Shown: positions 54,946-63,436 of the stretch, piece after piece
Layout of the letters: each line of letters starts with the position of its first letter
Position numbering within the stretch: position 1 is the stretch's first letter
Source: Labilibacter sediminis
Lineage (GTDB): Bacteria > Bacteroidota > Bacteroidia > Bacteroidales > Marinilabiliaceae
Direction of reading: 5' to 3'
DNA length: 64,000 bases
Assembly (NCBI RefSeq): GCF_005877885.1
Contig: NZ_VCHY01000006.1
Location: 62,001-126,000, forward strand
Translations under genes and position numbers: made by a program
Notes under the pieces: model-generated
The model's input: only the letters and a program-made list of their open reading frames with translations
Told to the model about the DNA's origin: nothing
Database searches by the model: none

Positions 54946-56253
54946 ATGAAACATTTTTTTTTCATTTTTATACTAATGCTAAGTGTTCCTTCCTTGGCTC
55001 AACAACCAAATATTGTCTTTATCCTTGCTGATGATCTTGGTTATGGTGACTTATCCTGTTACGGAGCAACAGACCTTCATACTCCAAATATCGATAAGCT
55101 ATGCCATGAAGGAGTTAAGTTTACCCGTGCCTATGCCAACAGTACGGTTTGCTCACCTAGTAGGGCTGCTATTCTTACCGGAGATTATCCTGACATGGTA
55201 GGTGTTCCCGGGGTTATTCGCGACATGCCGGATAATACCTGGGGGAACCTGTCCGATACGGCTGTTTTTTTGCCGGAACGCTTAAAGGCTTTGTCTTATA
55301 ATACAGCACTGATAGGAAAGTGGCACCTGGGATATCAGTCGCCCGATTTGCCTAACGATAGAGGTTTTGATTATTTCAAAGGTTTTGTGGGCGATATGAT
55401 GGACGATTACTATACCCATAAACGAGCTGGTGTCAATTGGATGAGAGAAGATAAAACTGAGATTAATCCTAAAGGACATGCAACGGATATATTCTCCAAT
55501 TGGGCAGCGGATTATATTCTTCAACATTCAAAGAATAATGCACCTTACTTCTTATTTTTAGCTTACAATGCCCCACATGATCCAATTCAGCCACCAATCG
55601 ATTGGTTAAAAAAAGTGCAGAAAAGAGAACCTACTGTCGGCTTGAAGCGTCAAAAAATGATAGCTTTTATTGAGCATCTGGATGCTGGCATTAAAAAAGT
55701 GGTGGATGCCATAGGAAAAAGTGGAGAGGCCGACAATACTATCATAGTATTTACTTCTGACAACGGAGGAGCCTTGCAATATGGAGCAAACAATGGAGCC
55801 CTCCAAGGTGGTAAAGGCGATTTGTTTGAAGGTGGTATCCGAATTCCTTGTATTGTGAACTGGGCTAAAATATTAAAGCCAAAAGTTGAAGAAGAGTCAA
55901 TGGTGTTAATGGACTTTTACCCAACACTAATAAATCTTGCAGGAGGAAAAATAAATTCACCTGTTCCATCCCGGAATATTTCTTCTATATGTAATCAGGA
56001 AAAAAATCAGGAAAATAGAACCATGGTGTTTATGCGACGCGAAGGACACCGTTTTGGAGGGCGTATTTATTATGCTATTACCGATGGAGAATATAAGTTG
56101 ATGCAAAACTCACCATTTGAACCCTATCAATTATATCAATTGAAAGATAACTCAATGATTGAAGTGCCGGTTGATATTCCCGCTAAAAGAAAAGAATTAT
56201 TAAAGAAATTAACCAAGCATATTCAGGAAACAGGTAAAAAACAATGGAGGTAA
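54946..56253 (+). CDS. Family S1 sulfatase
   Basis: The 435-residue secreted sulfatase has signal peptide MKHFFFIFILMLSVPSLAQ, metal site LADDLGYGDLSCYGATDLHT, formylglycine Cys69 in CSPSRA, GKWHLGYQ, APHDPIQPP, and FTSDNGGALQYGANNG followed by LQGGKGDLFEGGIRIP. This is the arylsulfatase A-like, shorter S1 form. No lipobox is present, so it should be periplasmic. It follows a terminator and a short signal-like ORF; no obvious promoter element is visible before it. Confidence 0.93.
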   Translation: MKHFFFIFILMLSVPSLAQQPNIVFILADDLGYGDLSCYGATDLHTPNIDKLCHEGVKFTRAYANSTVCSPSRAAILTGDYPDMVGVPGVIRDMPDNTWGNLSDTAVFLPERLKALSYNTALIGKWHLGYQSPDLPNDRGFDYFKGFVGDMMDDYYTHKRAGVNWMREDKTEINPKGHATDIFSNWAADYILQHSKNNAPYFLFLAYNAPHDPIQPPIDWLKKVQKREPTVGLKRQKMIAFIEHLDAGIKKVVDAIGKSGEADNTIIVFTSDNGGALQYGANNGALQGGKGDLFEGGIRIPCIVNWAKILKPKVEEESMVLMDFYPTLINLAGGKINSPVPSRNISSICNQEKNQENRTMVFMRREGHRFGGRIYYAITDGEYKLMQNSPFEPYQLYQLKDNSMIEVPVDIPAKRKELLKKLTKHIQETGKKQWR

Positions 56254-56283
56254 TGTTTGGGTAATGAGTGTGTTATTAGTATT

Positions 56284-56338
56284 TGAACCTATCTGACCAA
56301 TTAGTAAACCTCATTTTCATAAGCAATAAATACTTTTG
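56284..56338 (+). promoter_or_regulatory. Second-regulon site plus TAnnTTTG promoter
   Basis: TGAACCTATCTGACCAAT at 56284 contains the shared core, with the second half-site TAAACC 21 bp downstream of the first (56284/56305). TACTTTTG at 56331-56338 matches the -7 consensus. The transcript would then start near 56345 and contain the mini-ORF leader at 56383 as 5' untranslated region. Confidence 0.6.
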
Positions 56339-56382
56339 ATTTTGAAGTAAAGAATTAAATCAAAAGTTAAATAAAAATGAAT

Positions 56383-56487
56383 ATGAAACGAGCCAATAAA
56401 TTTTAATGCTGAAATTGAAAATAAGATGCATGAAAATATTTCTGGCGAGTTCCATCTGACATTTGAAATCTAAATTTAATACAGATG
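56383..56487 (+). promoter_or_regulatory. Leader module copy B: MKR mini-ORF, GAGTTCCAT, start region
   Basis: ATGAAACGAGCC at 56383 opens MKRANKF and a stop. GAGTTCCAT lies at 56447-56455 and TAAATTTAATACAGATG runs into the start of the beta-helix gene at 56485. It stands about 45 bases after the TAnnTTTG promoter element, so it is probably transcribed as leader RNA. Confidence 0.6.
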
Positions 56488-57972
56488 AAAAGAACGTTTA
56501 CTCTACTAGTATTGGCAATGGCAATTGGTACTGCTTTTGCACAAACCGTAAAAATCGGTAGTACATCTTATACAACAATTTCAGAAGCAATTACTGCGGC
56601 GGTTGATAATGATGTGATTGAAATTACAGGTGTTCATACCGAATCGATTACAATTGATAAAAACATCACTTTACGTGGAACAGATCCTGCCACTGATATT
56701 ATTCAGGCAGCTGCCGATCAGGCTTCAGCAACATCACGTGTCGTCTATGTTGACGGACAGGGCGGAGCCTTAACTGTTACCATTGAAAATTTGACATTCA
56801 GAAACGGAAACGCAACTGATCATGGTGGAGGCATTTTTGCTGATAAAGTAACCGGATTATTGACACTTGAGAATGTGACAATAGACAACAGTACGACTAC
56901 CAAAAATGGCGGAGGAATGAGCACAGGTGGTTCTAATGTCAATATAAATAATTGCACCATTAAGAATAATTCATCGACGTTGACAGGTGGTGGACTGCAT
57001 ATTGTGCCAAACAATGGTGCGGCAATTGATGCAGTTGTTAATGTTAGGAATTCATTAATCACTAATAATCAAAGTACTTCAAAAACCGGTGGTGGATTTA
57101 TCGTAAATGGTAATCATCAGTATGGTGATAAATATACTATCACGGCTAACTTCGAAAATGTAACAATTACATCCAATTTTGCCGCAGTTTCTGGTGGAGC
57201 AGGACAGACTTTAGGTGTGGATCATGTAGCAGGAGGTAGTGAGTCTGTTACCATAGGCGATACAAACACTAGCCTTACCATGGTGCATTGTACTGTTGCT
57301 TATAATACTTGTGATGATATTGGCAAAGCGGGGCTTGCCTTTGCAAATGGCGCTGCTACAACTGGTCCTCACTTTTACTTATACAATTCAATTGTTGTAA
57401 GTGATGACGATGTAGCCAATAAGGCGCTGAACTTTGCTGCATGTAATCCTCATGATATTATCAATAACATGCTTGGAGGATTAAATGCTTTTCCGACTAG
57501 TCAGGATGGTAACAACAATGCAAAAGGGAAAACAGCTACATTCGCTGGTATTGCAACTGTTTTAACAGATGAAGGCGGTAAAGTAAAGGTATTGGCACTA
57601 GGAGATGGAGCAAATTCAGTCGATTACTGCACAACTGCAACAGGTATAACCTTGCCATCAACGGATGCCAGAACTTATTCACGTGATGCTACTCCAGATG
57701 CTGGTGCATACGAATATGCTGGTCTTCCAACAAGTGTTGGAAAAATTACTGCTTTAGAAGTGAGCATTAGTCCTAATCCGGCCAATGATTACTTTAGAGT
57801 AATAGGTAAGGATCAGGTAGTTAATATTAATATTTATTCATTAGATGGTACACTTGTTAAGTCGGTAACAAATTCTGCACAAGTAGATGTATCAGGATTA
57901 ATGAATGGCGTTTATCTTGTACAGGTAACAGGAGAAAATGGTGAAACCATTAAAAAGTTAGTAGTTAAATAG
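56485..57972 (+). CDS. T9SS-sorted Pmp-like beta-helix protein
   Basis: The 495-residue secreted protein has signal peptide MKRTFTLLVLAMAIGTAFAQ. Residues about 20-410 form a right-handed beta-helix with Asn/Gly-rich coils (GNATDHGGGIF, KNGGGMSTGG, STLTGGGLHI), a pattern shared with polymorphic outer-membrane and DUF1565-type surface proteins. A T9SS type A domain (SISPNPANDYFRVIG to GETIKKLVVK) closes it. No acidic catalytic cluster like that of the GH110-like group is seen. It could be a surface glycan-binding protein or a lyase-like beta-helix; I keep the function open. It is expressed from the promoter at 56331 with the leader B. Confidence 0.75.
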   Translation: MKRTFTLLVLAMAIGTAFAQTVKIGSTSYTTISEAITAAVDNDVIEITGVHTESITIDKNITLRGTDPATDIIQAAADQASATSRVVYVDGQGGALTVTIENLTFRNGNATDHGGGIFADKVTGLLTLENVTIDNSTTTKNGGGMSTGGSNVNINNCTIKNNSSTLTGGGLHIVPNNGAAIDAVVNVRNSLITNNQSTSKTGGGFIVNGNHQYGDKYTITANFENVTITSNFAAVSGGAGQTLGVDHVAGGSESVTIGDTNTSLTMVHCTVAYNTCDDIGKAGLAFANGAATTGPHFYLYNSIVVSDDDVANKALNFAACNPHDIINNMLGGLNAFPTSQDGNNNAKGKTATFAGIATVLTDEGGKVKVLALGDGANSVDYCTTATGITLPSTDARTYSRDATPDAGAYEYAGLPTSVGKITALEVSISPNPANDYFRVIGKDQVVNINIYSLDGTLVKSVTNSAQVDVSGLMNGVYLVQVTGENGETIKKLVVK

Positions 57973-57989
57973 TCTGGTTTATAAATATT

Positions 57990-58082
57990 ATGAAACGAGC
58001 CATAAGAGGAGTTCTCTCACACTGGTAAATGACTAGGTTGGCGAGTTCCATGTTTCAATTAAAAGAAAAATTTAAACACATG
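57990..58082 (+). promoter_or_regulatory. Leader module copy C: MKR mini-ORF, GAGTTCCAT, false start
   Basis: ATGAAACGAGCC at 57990 opens MKRAIRGVLSHW and a stop. GAGTTCCAT follows at 58043-58051, then AAATTTAAACACATG ends at 58082. The ATG there begins only MKAL and a stop, inside a terminator hairpin. The module thus has no proper gene attached; the sulfatase start is 46 bases further. Confidence 0.6.
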
Positions 58083-58117
58083 AAAGCACTTTGACCTAGA
58101 TTGAAGTGCTTTTTTAA
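58083..58117 (+). terminator. Rho-independent terminator or attenuator before a sulfatase gene
   Basis: AAAGCACTT at 58083-58091 pairs perfectly with AAGTGCTTT at 58104-58112 around a 12-base loop, followed by TTTT. It separates leader copy C from the sulfatase start at 58128. Confidence 0.8.
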
Positions 58118-58127
58118 TTCAGTTCAT

Positions 58128-59693
58128 ATGCAAAGGTATTTTTTTCTATTCGGTATAATTCTTTCATTAAATCTATTATCCGGATGTAATAAAAAAGTAG
58201 ACAAGCCCAATATTGTTTTTATTATGACCGATGATCATGCCAGTCATGCAATATCGGCTTATGGAGGTATCTATAGCAATATTGCACCAACTCCAAATAT
58301 TGATCGCCTTGCCAATGAAGGGGTGATGCTGAGTAACGTTTTTTGTACAAATGCCATTTGTGGTCCTTCTCGGGCGGCTATCTTAACCGGTAAATACAGT
58401 CATATTAACGGTTACATGAAGAACTATAAAGGAGGACGTTTCGACAATTCCCAGTGGACCTTTCCGAAAGAATTGCAGGCCAGTGGTTATGAAACAGCTA
58501 TGGTTGGCAAGTGGCACCTGGCATCTGAACCAACAGGTTTTAATTACTATAAATACCATGTAGCACGAGGTGAGCAGGGATTTTACTGGAATCCAATTTA
58601 CAACGATAATGGAGATACTATTCAGGTGCAAGGATATGCCACTAACTTAACCACTGATTTTGCTTTAGACTGGTTGGAAGAAAGAAACGAGAGTAATCCG
58701 TTTTGTTTAATGTTGCAATTTAAAGCACCTCATCGACCGTGGCAACCTGACTCTATTTATAATAACCTTTTTGAAGATATTGAAATACCTTACCCTTCAA
58801 CATTTAATGATGAATACAAAGGCAGAGAGCTGACAGCTGGTAATACAGAAATGACCATGAATGATTTCAGTCGTGAAGATATGAAGTTAACGCCTCCCGA
58901 TACCTTAAGCGGTAAGAAGCTCAAAAAATGGATCAATTATGGTATAAACCGAGATGAAAATGTGATTCCTGTAGAGGGTATGGATGAAGAAACAGCACGC
59001 AAGTGGAAATACCAGCGTTACATGAAAGATTATTTGGCCACCATACGTTCAGTCGACGATAATATAGGTAAAGTATTAGCATACCTCGATGATAAGGGAC
59101 TAACAGAGAATACTATTGTTATATATACATCAGATCAGGGTTTCTTCTTAGGTGACCATGGTTGGTTCGACAAACGTTTTATGTACGAACAGGCATTAAG
59201 AATGCCATTTTTGGTTCGTTACCCCAAGGCCATAAAAGCAGGTAGTGTGTGTGATGATATTATGACCAATATAGACTTTGCGCCAACGATCCTGGATATG
59301 ACAGGAGTAACTGCTCCTGAGGATGTGCAAGGGAATAGTTTCTTTGCCAATTTAAAGGGGCAAACCCCGCATAACTGGCGTCAATCCATGTACTATCATT
59401 ATTACGAATATCCTTTCTGGCACCATGTGCAACCTCACTATGGAATTCGCAACCAGCGCTATAAACTCATTTATTTTTATTATGATGTGGATGTGTGGGA
59501 GTTTTATGATTTGGAAAGTGATCCTGATGAATTAAACAACCTTATAGAATCTTCTATGCATCAGGACATAATCAACGAATTGAAAGTTGAGTTAAGGCTG
59601 ATGATGAACCATTATGGTAATGAATTCAGTATTGAGGATCTGAGAAAAGTTTCGGATATGGATTTTGGGGGGCTGGAATCAAATAAACATTAA
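58128..59693 (+). CDS. Family S1 sulfatase, lipoprotein
   Basis: The 521-residue sulfatase has a lipoprotein signal (LNLLSGC, Cys20), metal site MTDDHASHAISAYGG, formylglycine site Cys78 in CGPSRA, GKWHLASEPTGF, APHRPWQPD and YTSDQGFFLGDHGWFDKRF. The form resembles the iduronate-2-sulfatase/6-O-sulfatase-like S1 branch. The start at ATG 58128 is chosen because an upstream in-frame start at 58101 lies inside the terminator hairpin. It is the last gene of the PUL. Confidence 0.93.
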   Translation: MQRYFFLFGIILSLNLLSGCNKKVDKPNIVFIMTDDHASHAISAYGGIYSNIAPTPNIDRLANEGVMLSNVFCTNAICGPSRAAILTGKYSHINGYMKNYKGGRFDNSQWTFPKELQASGYETAMVGKWHLASEPTGFNYYKYHVARGEQGFYWNPIYNDNGDTIQVQGYATNLTTDFALDWLEERNESNPFCLMLQFKAPHRPWQPDSIYNNLFEDIEIPYPSTFNDEYKGRELTAGNTEMTMNDFSREDMKLTPPDTLSGKKLKKWINYGINRDENVIPVEGMDEETARKWKYQRYMKDYLATIRSVDDNIGKVLAYLDDKGLTENTIVIYTSDQGFFLGDHGWFDKRFMYEQALRMPFLVRYPKAIKAGSVCDDIMTNIDFAPTILDMTGVTAPEDVQGNSFFANLKGQTPHNWRQSMYYHYYEYPFWHHVQPHYGIRNQRYKLIYFYYDVDVWEFYDLESDPDELNNLIESSMHQDIINELKVELRLMMNHYGNEFSIEDLRKVSDMDFGGLESNKH

Positions 59694-60286
59694 AACCAGT
59701 TGTGCATTAAAAGAGAAGTCTTGCCTCTATTTAATGATGATTTCTTTTTTTATTTTTAACCCTAAACATTATGAGTCAGATGAATCATTATGTTTTCATT
59801 CTGAGTATGAGCTAAATATAATAATCAATACTAGTGGAACAATGAATATAGCTGGTTCTATTTCACAATTTGACACTATAGAATTAGTGTGAATTGGACC
59901 AAATATACCACAATAGATGCCTGAGGGATTTTGATAGCTAACAAGTGGTTGAAATTTTAGGCCCAGGCCACCTGTAAATAGTGAGATTCAATTTAGGCTT
60001 TGTTTGATAATTTTTAAGCCGAAGATTGCTATTTATAGGTGGTATTATCTTCGTTTTTTATTAAAACAATTACCTGCTTCTCAAAATTGTATCGCCATAG
60101 CTCACTATCCTTTAATAATTCTGCCTACATATCATATTTTATAAAGTTTGAGCTTTAATATTTTAATCGAACTTAGTCATTTAGCTTCTTTTGATAATAA
60201 AAAAACAAGTATTGATAAAAAAAAACAATGAAGTGACTTAATAAAAGATAATTTAGCTAGTGGAGTATCTTAAAAAATCACGCCCT
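59694..60286 (+). other. Gene-free boundary between the PUL and the exopolysaccharide locus
   Basis: The 593-base AT-rich gap has no supported gene. A terminator is visible at 60020-60059: CGAAGAT and ATCTTCG close an imperfect stem-loop that is followed by six T. The remaining sequence down to the ATG at 60287 may hold the promoter or leader of the polysaccharide export operon; I could not find a clear TAnnTTTG there. Confidence 0.55.
60020..60059 (+). terminator. Probable rho-independent terminator
   Basis: CGAAGAT at 60020-60026 pairs with ATCTTCG at 60047-60053; the inner 20 bases can pair loosely; TTTTTT follows. It may end the PUL transcript or act in the leader of the export operon. 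Confidence 0.6.
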
Positions 60287-61051
60287 ATGAGGAAGAATAC
60301 TTTTATACTGTTGCTTGCTATACTGGCCCTTGGATGCGTTCCTCAAAAGGACGTTGTGTATCTGCAAAATGACAAGAATACAACTGATTTGGAACAAACG
60401 TTTTCCAATATCAAATCTCAAAATACGATTAAAATATTCGACCAGATTTACATTCAGGTTTCCAGTTTCGACGATGGAAACTTAAACTTCATGAGTAATG
60501 ATGCCAATCGATATGGAGGGGGAAGATCAGAGGCAGACCTGGCTATAGTTTCTTATACCGTAAAGAAAGATGGCACAGTTGAATTACCAATTCTGGGAAA
60601 TACCAAAGTGGTTAATTTAACCCCGGATCAGGCTTCAGAAAAGATTAGAAAAGAATTACAGTCTTATTTAAATACTCCGTCTGTTAAAATATCCTTTGTC
60701 AACAAAAGTATTACAGTTATAGGAAGTGTAAATCAGCCTGGTAGATATTTTTATGCCAGTGAGCATTTAAATGTATTTCAGGCTTTAGGTTTGGCAGGAG
60801 ACATTTCAGAATATGGTAATCGCAAAGAAGTGGTTATCATACGAGATATAAATAATGAGGTAATAAAAAAGAGGATTAACCTTACCGATGTACAGTTATT
60901 GGGCAATACAGATTTATATATTCGACCGGATGATGTACTATATGTTGAACCTTTAAAAAGACGGCACTGGGGATTTCAATCTTTTCCGTGGGCTCTAATT
61001 TTAAGTTCAGTTACAACTTTTGTTTTGGTTGCTAATTATGTGAAAGAATGA
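60287..61051 (+). CDS. Wza-like polysaccharide export lipoprotein
   Basis: The 254-residue protein has the lipoprotein signal ILALGC (Cys17) after MRKNTFILLLA. A poly_export domain (SQNTIKIFDQIYIQVSSFD, KDGTVELPILGNTKVVNL) and an SLBB-type repeat (SITVIGSVNQPGRYFYA) follow, and a C-terminal membrane helix (WALILSSVTTFVLVANYV). This is the outer-membrane polysaccharide export channel component of capsule or exopolysaccharide systems. I prefer ATG 60287 to a GTG at 60260 that would add a charged extension. It overlaps the following gene by ATGA. Confidence 0.9.
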   Translation: MRKNTFILLLAILALGCVPQKDVVYLQNDKNTTDLEQTFSNIKSQNTIKIFDQIYIQVSSFDDGNLNFMSNDANRYGGGRSEADLAIVSYTVKKDGTVELPILGNTKVVNLTPDQASEKIRKELQSYLNTPSVKISFVNKSITVIGSVNQPGRYFYASEHLNVFQALGLAGDISEYGNRKEVVIIRDINNEVIKKRINLTDVQLLGNTDLYIRPDDVLYVEPLKRRHWGFQSFPWALILSSVTTFVLVANYVKE

Positions 61052-63426
61052 GTATAAAAAATGACCATAGCACAGGAGATAATTATCTTGATGTCAGGAA
61101 GATATTAAAACTAGTCCGAAAGAATTGGTACTGGTTTACCATCTCCGTTATTTTTTTTATAGGGTTGGCTTTTGCTGCTGGTAAAGTGTTAAAGCCAAAG
61201 TATTTGGTTTCAACAAGTGTTTATATAAAAGAAGATACAGGGCTTGAAGGACAAAAAGCCATGGAATTTATGCGTAGCTTCAATTTGTTTGATCAAAAGA
61301 TGAATCATCAAAATGAAATGCTGATTTTAAAGTCCTCACCCTTAATCAGGGAAGCTGTTGAGAAACTAAATCTGGAAACAGCTTATTATAAAAAGGAGAA
61401 TTTTCTGGATTCTGAAATTTATATGAAATCACCTTTTGTGGTGATGATTGACTCTTTGCATCCTCAAATTATTAATACATCTTTTAATGTAAGTTTTAAA
61501 GAAGATGGAAAGTTTATTCTATCGGTAAAAAACAAAGATTATAAAATCGTTAATTATCATACAGGAAAAAGTTTCTTAATTGAAAAGGAAATAGATGTTG
61601 AGGAGGAGTACTTTCAGTCTTCTGTAATTGAATCAGAAGATTATAAATTCAGGATCTTCCTAAAAAATGGTGTCGATCTTAAAAAGATTATTGGAGAACA
61701 ATACTCATTTAAGTTTTTTAGTAAAAATCAGTTAGTGCGAGAACTTCAGGAGGGGTTAAAAGTAGAACCTGTTAACCTGGAGGTGAGTGTTGTTGAATTA
61801 TCCATGAAAACACAATCTCGTACCAAAGGCATTGACTTTTTGCATACACTCACACAGTTATATCTGCATAAAAACTTAGAGCGAAAAAATCATCTTGCCT
61901 TAAATACCATCTCATATATCAATAGTCAGTTAAATGAAATTGCAGATTCTTTGAGTCTTGCGGAAAGCAGGCTGGAGGATTTTAGAGCATCTAATCAGGT
62001 TATAAATATAACAACCAAGGCCTCAGGAGTTTTAGAGCGTTTGCGTCAGCTTGAACTGGGCAAAGAAACAACCCAGAGAACTTTTAATTATTATAAGTAT
62101 CTGGATGAATATTTTCAACAAGGCTCTGATTACAGTGAAATTGTGGTGCCTTCGTCAATGGGAATCACTAATTTAACTTTAAGTGAATTGGTGAAAAATT
62201 TATTGATTCTGTCCAAACAGCGGGATGATTTGATTGGTCGAAAGCAGGAAAAAAGTCCTTATCTGAAAAATCTGGATGTTGAAATTAAAAATTTAAGCAA
62301 GAGTATTGTTGAAAACATTAGGTTCTCACTAGAGCAACTTCAACGTGAGTTAAATGACTACGATAAGCAGATTGTTGTATTAGAGGAGCAGGTTGAAAAT
62401 TTACCAAAAACTGAGCGTCAGCTGGTGGGTATAGAACGTAAGTTTCAGATTAATGATGCCATTTATACTTTTTTATTGCAGAAACGAGCGGATGCACAGA
62501 TTGCCAAAGCCAGTAATCTTCCTGAGCATGAAATAGTAGAGCCTGCGCGGGTAATTGAAAAGGTTTTTCCGGATACAAAAATACATTTGGTATTGGCAGT
62601 ATTTCTTGGTTTGTTAATACCGTCATTGATAATAACAATTCGTGAATTGATTGACGATCGTATTAAAAATGAGGATATGCTGACCGATACTTATTCGAAT
62701 ACTCCATTTTTAGGAACAGTTATACGCAACACGGAATCCGATGAAGAATTGGTAGTGCATAATTCACCAGTATCAGCTATTTCAGAAACTTTTAGAACCA
62801 TCAGAACCAATTTGTTTTTCTTTATTAAAAGGGAAGAGCATAAAACAATATTGGTCTCCTCTTGTATTGCGGGTGAAGGAAAAAGTTTTATAGCTTTTAA
62901 TCTGGCAACTTCATTAGCTACCATGGGTAAAAAAACAATTATTGTAGGATATGATATGCGTAAAAAGGGACAGTTTAAATCTTTTGAGCATAATCGAAGG
63001 ATTGGATTAAGCTCTTATTACGTAAAGGATAAAGTCATTGACGAGATTATTCAATCTTCTCATATCGATCATTTGGATTTTATTGTTCCGGGAGTCATTC
63101 CACCAAATCCATTGGAATTAATAGGTACTGATATGACAACCACATTGATTGAGGATCTTAAGAAAAAATACGATTATATTGTTTTTGATACTCCGCCGGT
63201 AGGTGTTTTAAGTGATGGCTATTTGCTGATGAAACATGCTGATGTTAACTTGTTTGTAGTCAGGGAAAAGTTTACCAGAAAACAGATTTTAAATACGGTT
63301 TTGCAGGATGTCCGTCAGAAAGAATTTAAGAATTTTGGTTTGGTGTTAAATGCCAGTAAAATGGATGGTAGGAGGTATAGGTATGACTATTATAATAAGT
63401 ATAATAATTCAAATGATCTATCCTAA
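61048..63426 (+). CDS. Wzc-like polysaccharide copolymerase and tyrosine kinase
   Basis: The 792-residue inner-membrane protein has two membrane helices (about 31-50 and about 510-530) enclosing a periplasmic Wzz/GNVR domain with long coiled-coil (about 270-460), then a cytoplasmic BY-kinase domain with Walker A AGEGKSF (Lys612), the Walker A-prime-like VGYDMRKKGQ and Walker B YIVFDTPPVG. The C-terminal tail is Tyr-rich (RRYRYDYYNKYNN), the usual autophosphorylation cluster. It regulates chain length and export with the Wza-like partner, with which it overlaps by four bases. Confidence 0.93.
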   Translation: MSIKNDHSTGDNYLDVRKILKLVRKNWYWFTISVIFFIGLAFAAGKVLKPKYLVSTSVYIKEDTGLEGQKAMEFMRSFNLFDQKMNHQNEMLILKSSPLIREAVEKLNLETAYYKKENFLDSEIYMKSPFVVMIDSLHPQIINTSFNVSFKEDGKFILSVKNKDYKIVNYHTGKSFLIEKEIDVEEEYFQSSVIESEDYKFRIFLKNGVDLKKIIGEQYSFKFFSKNQLVRELQEGLKVEPVNLEVSVVELSMKTQSRTKGIDFLHTLTQLYLHKNLERKNHLALNTISYINSQLNEIADSLSLAESRLEDFRASNQVINITTKASGVLERLRQLELGKETTQRTFNYYKYLDEYFQQGSDYSEIVVPSSMGITNLTLSELVKNLLILSKQRDDLIGRKQEKSPYLKNLDVEIKNLSKSIVENIRFSLEQLQRELNDYDKQIVVLEEQVENLPKTERQLVGIERKFQINDAIYTFLLQKRADAQIAKASNLPEHEIVEPARVIEKVFPDTKIHLVLAVFLGLLIPSLIITIRELIDDRIKNEDMLTDTYSNTPFLGTVIRNTESDEELVVHNSPVSAISETFRTIRTNLFFFIKREEHKTILVSSCIAGEGKSFIAFNLATSLATMGKKTIIVGYDMRKKGQFKSFEHNRRIGLSSYYVKDKVIDEIIQSSHIDHLDFIVPGVIPPNPLELIGTDMTTTLIEDLKKKYDYIVFDTPPVGVLSDGYLLMKHADVNLFVVREKFTRKQILNTVLQDVRQKEFKNFGLVLNASKMDGRRYRYDYYNKYNNSNDLS

Positions 63427-63436
63427 ATAGAAAACT

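Noticed and set aside
58101-58127. Upstream start of the last sulfatase
   Set aside because: It falls inside a strong terminator hairpin; ATG 58128 begins a clean lipoprotein signal.
59665-59892. 75-codon plus-strand frame after the last sulfatase
   Set aside because: It begins inside the sulfatase C-terminus in another frame and shows no domain, signal or conserved motif.
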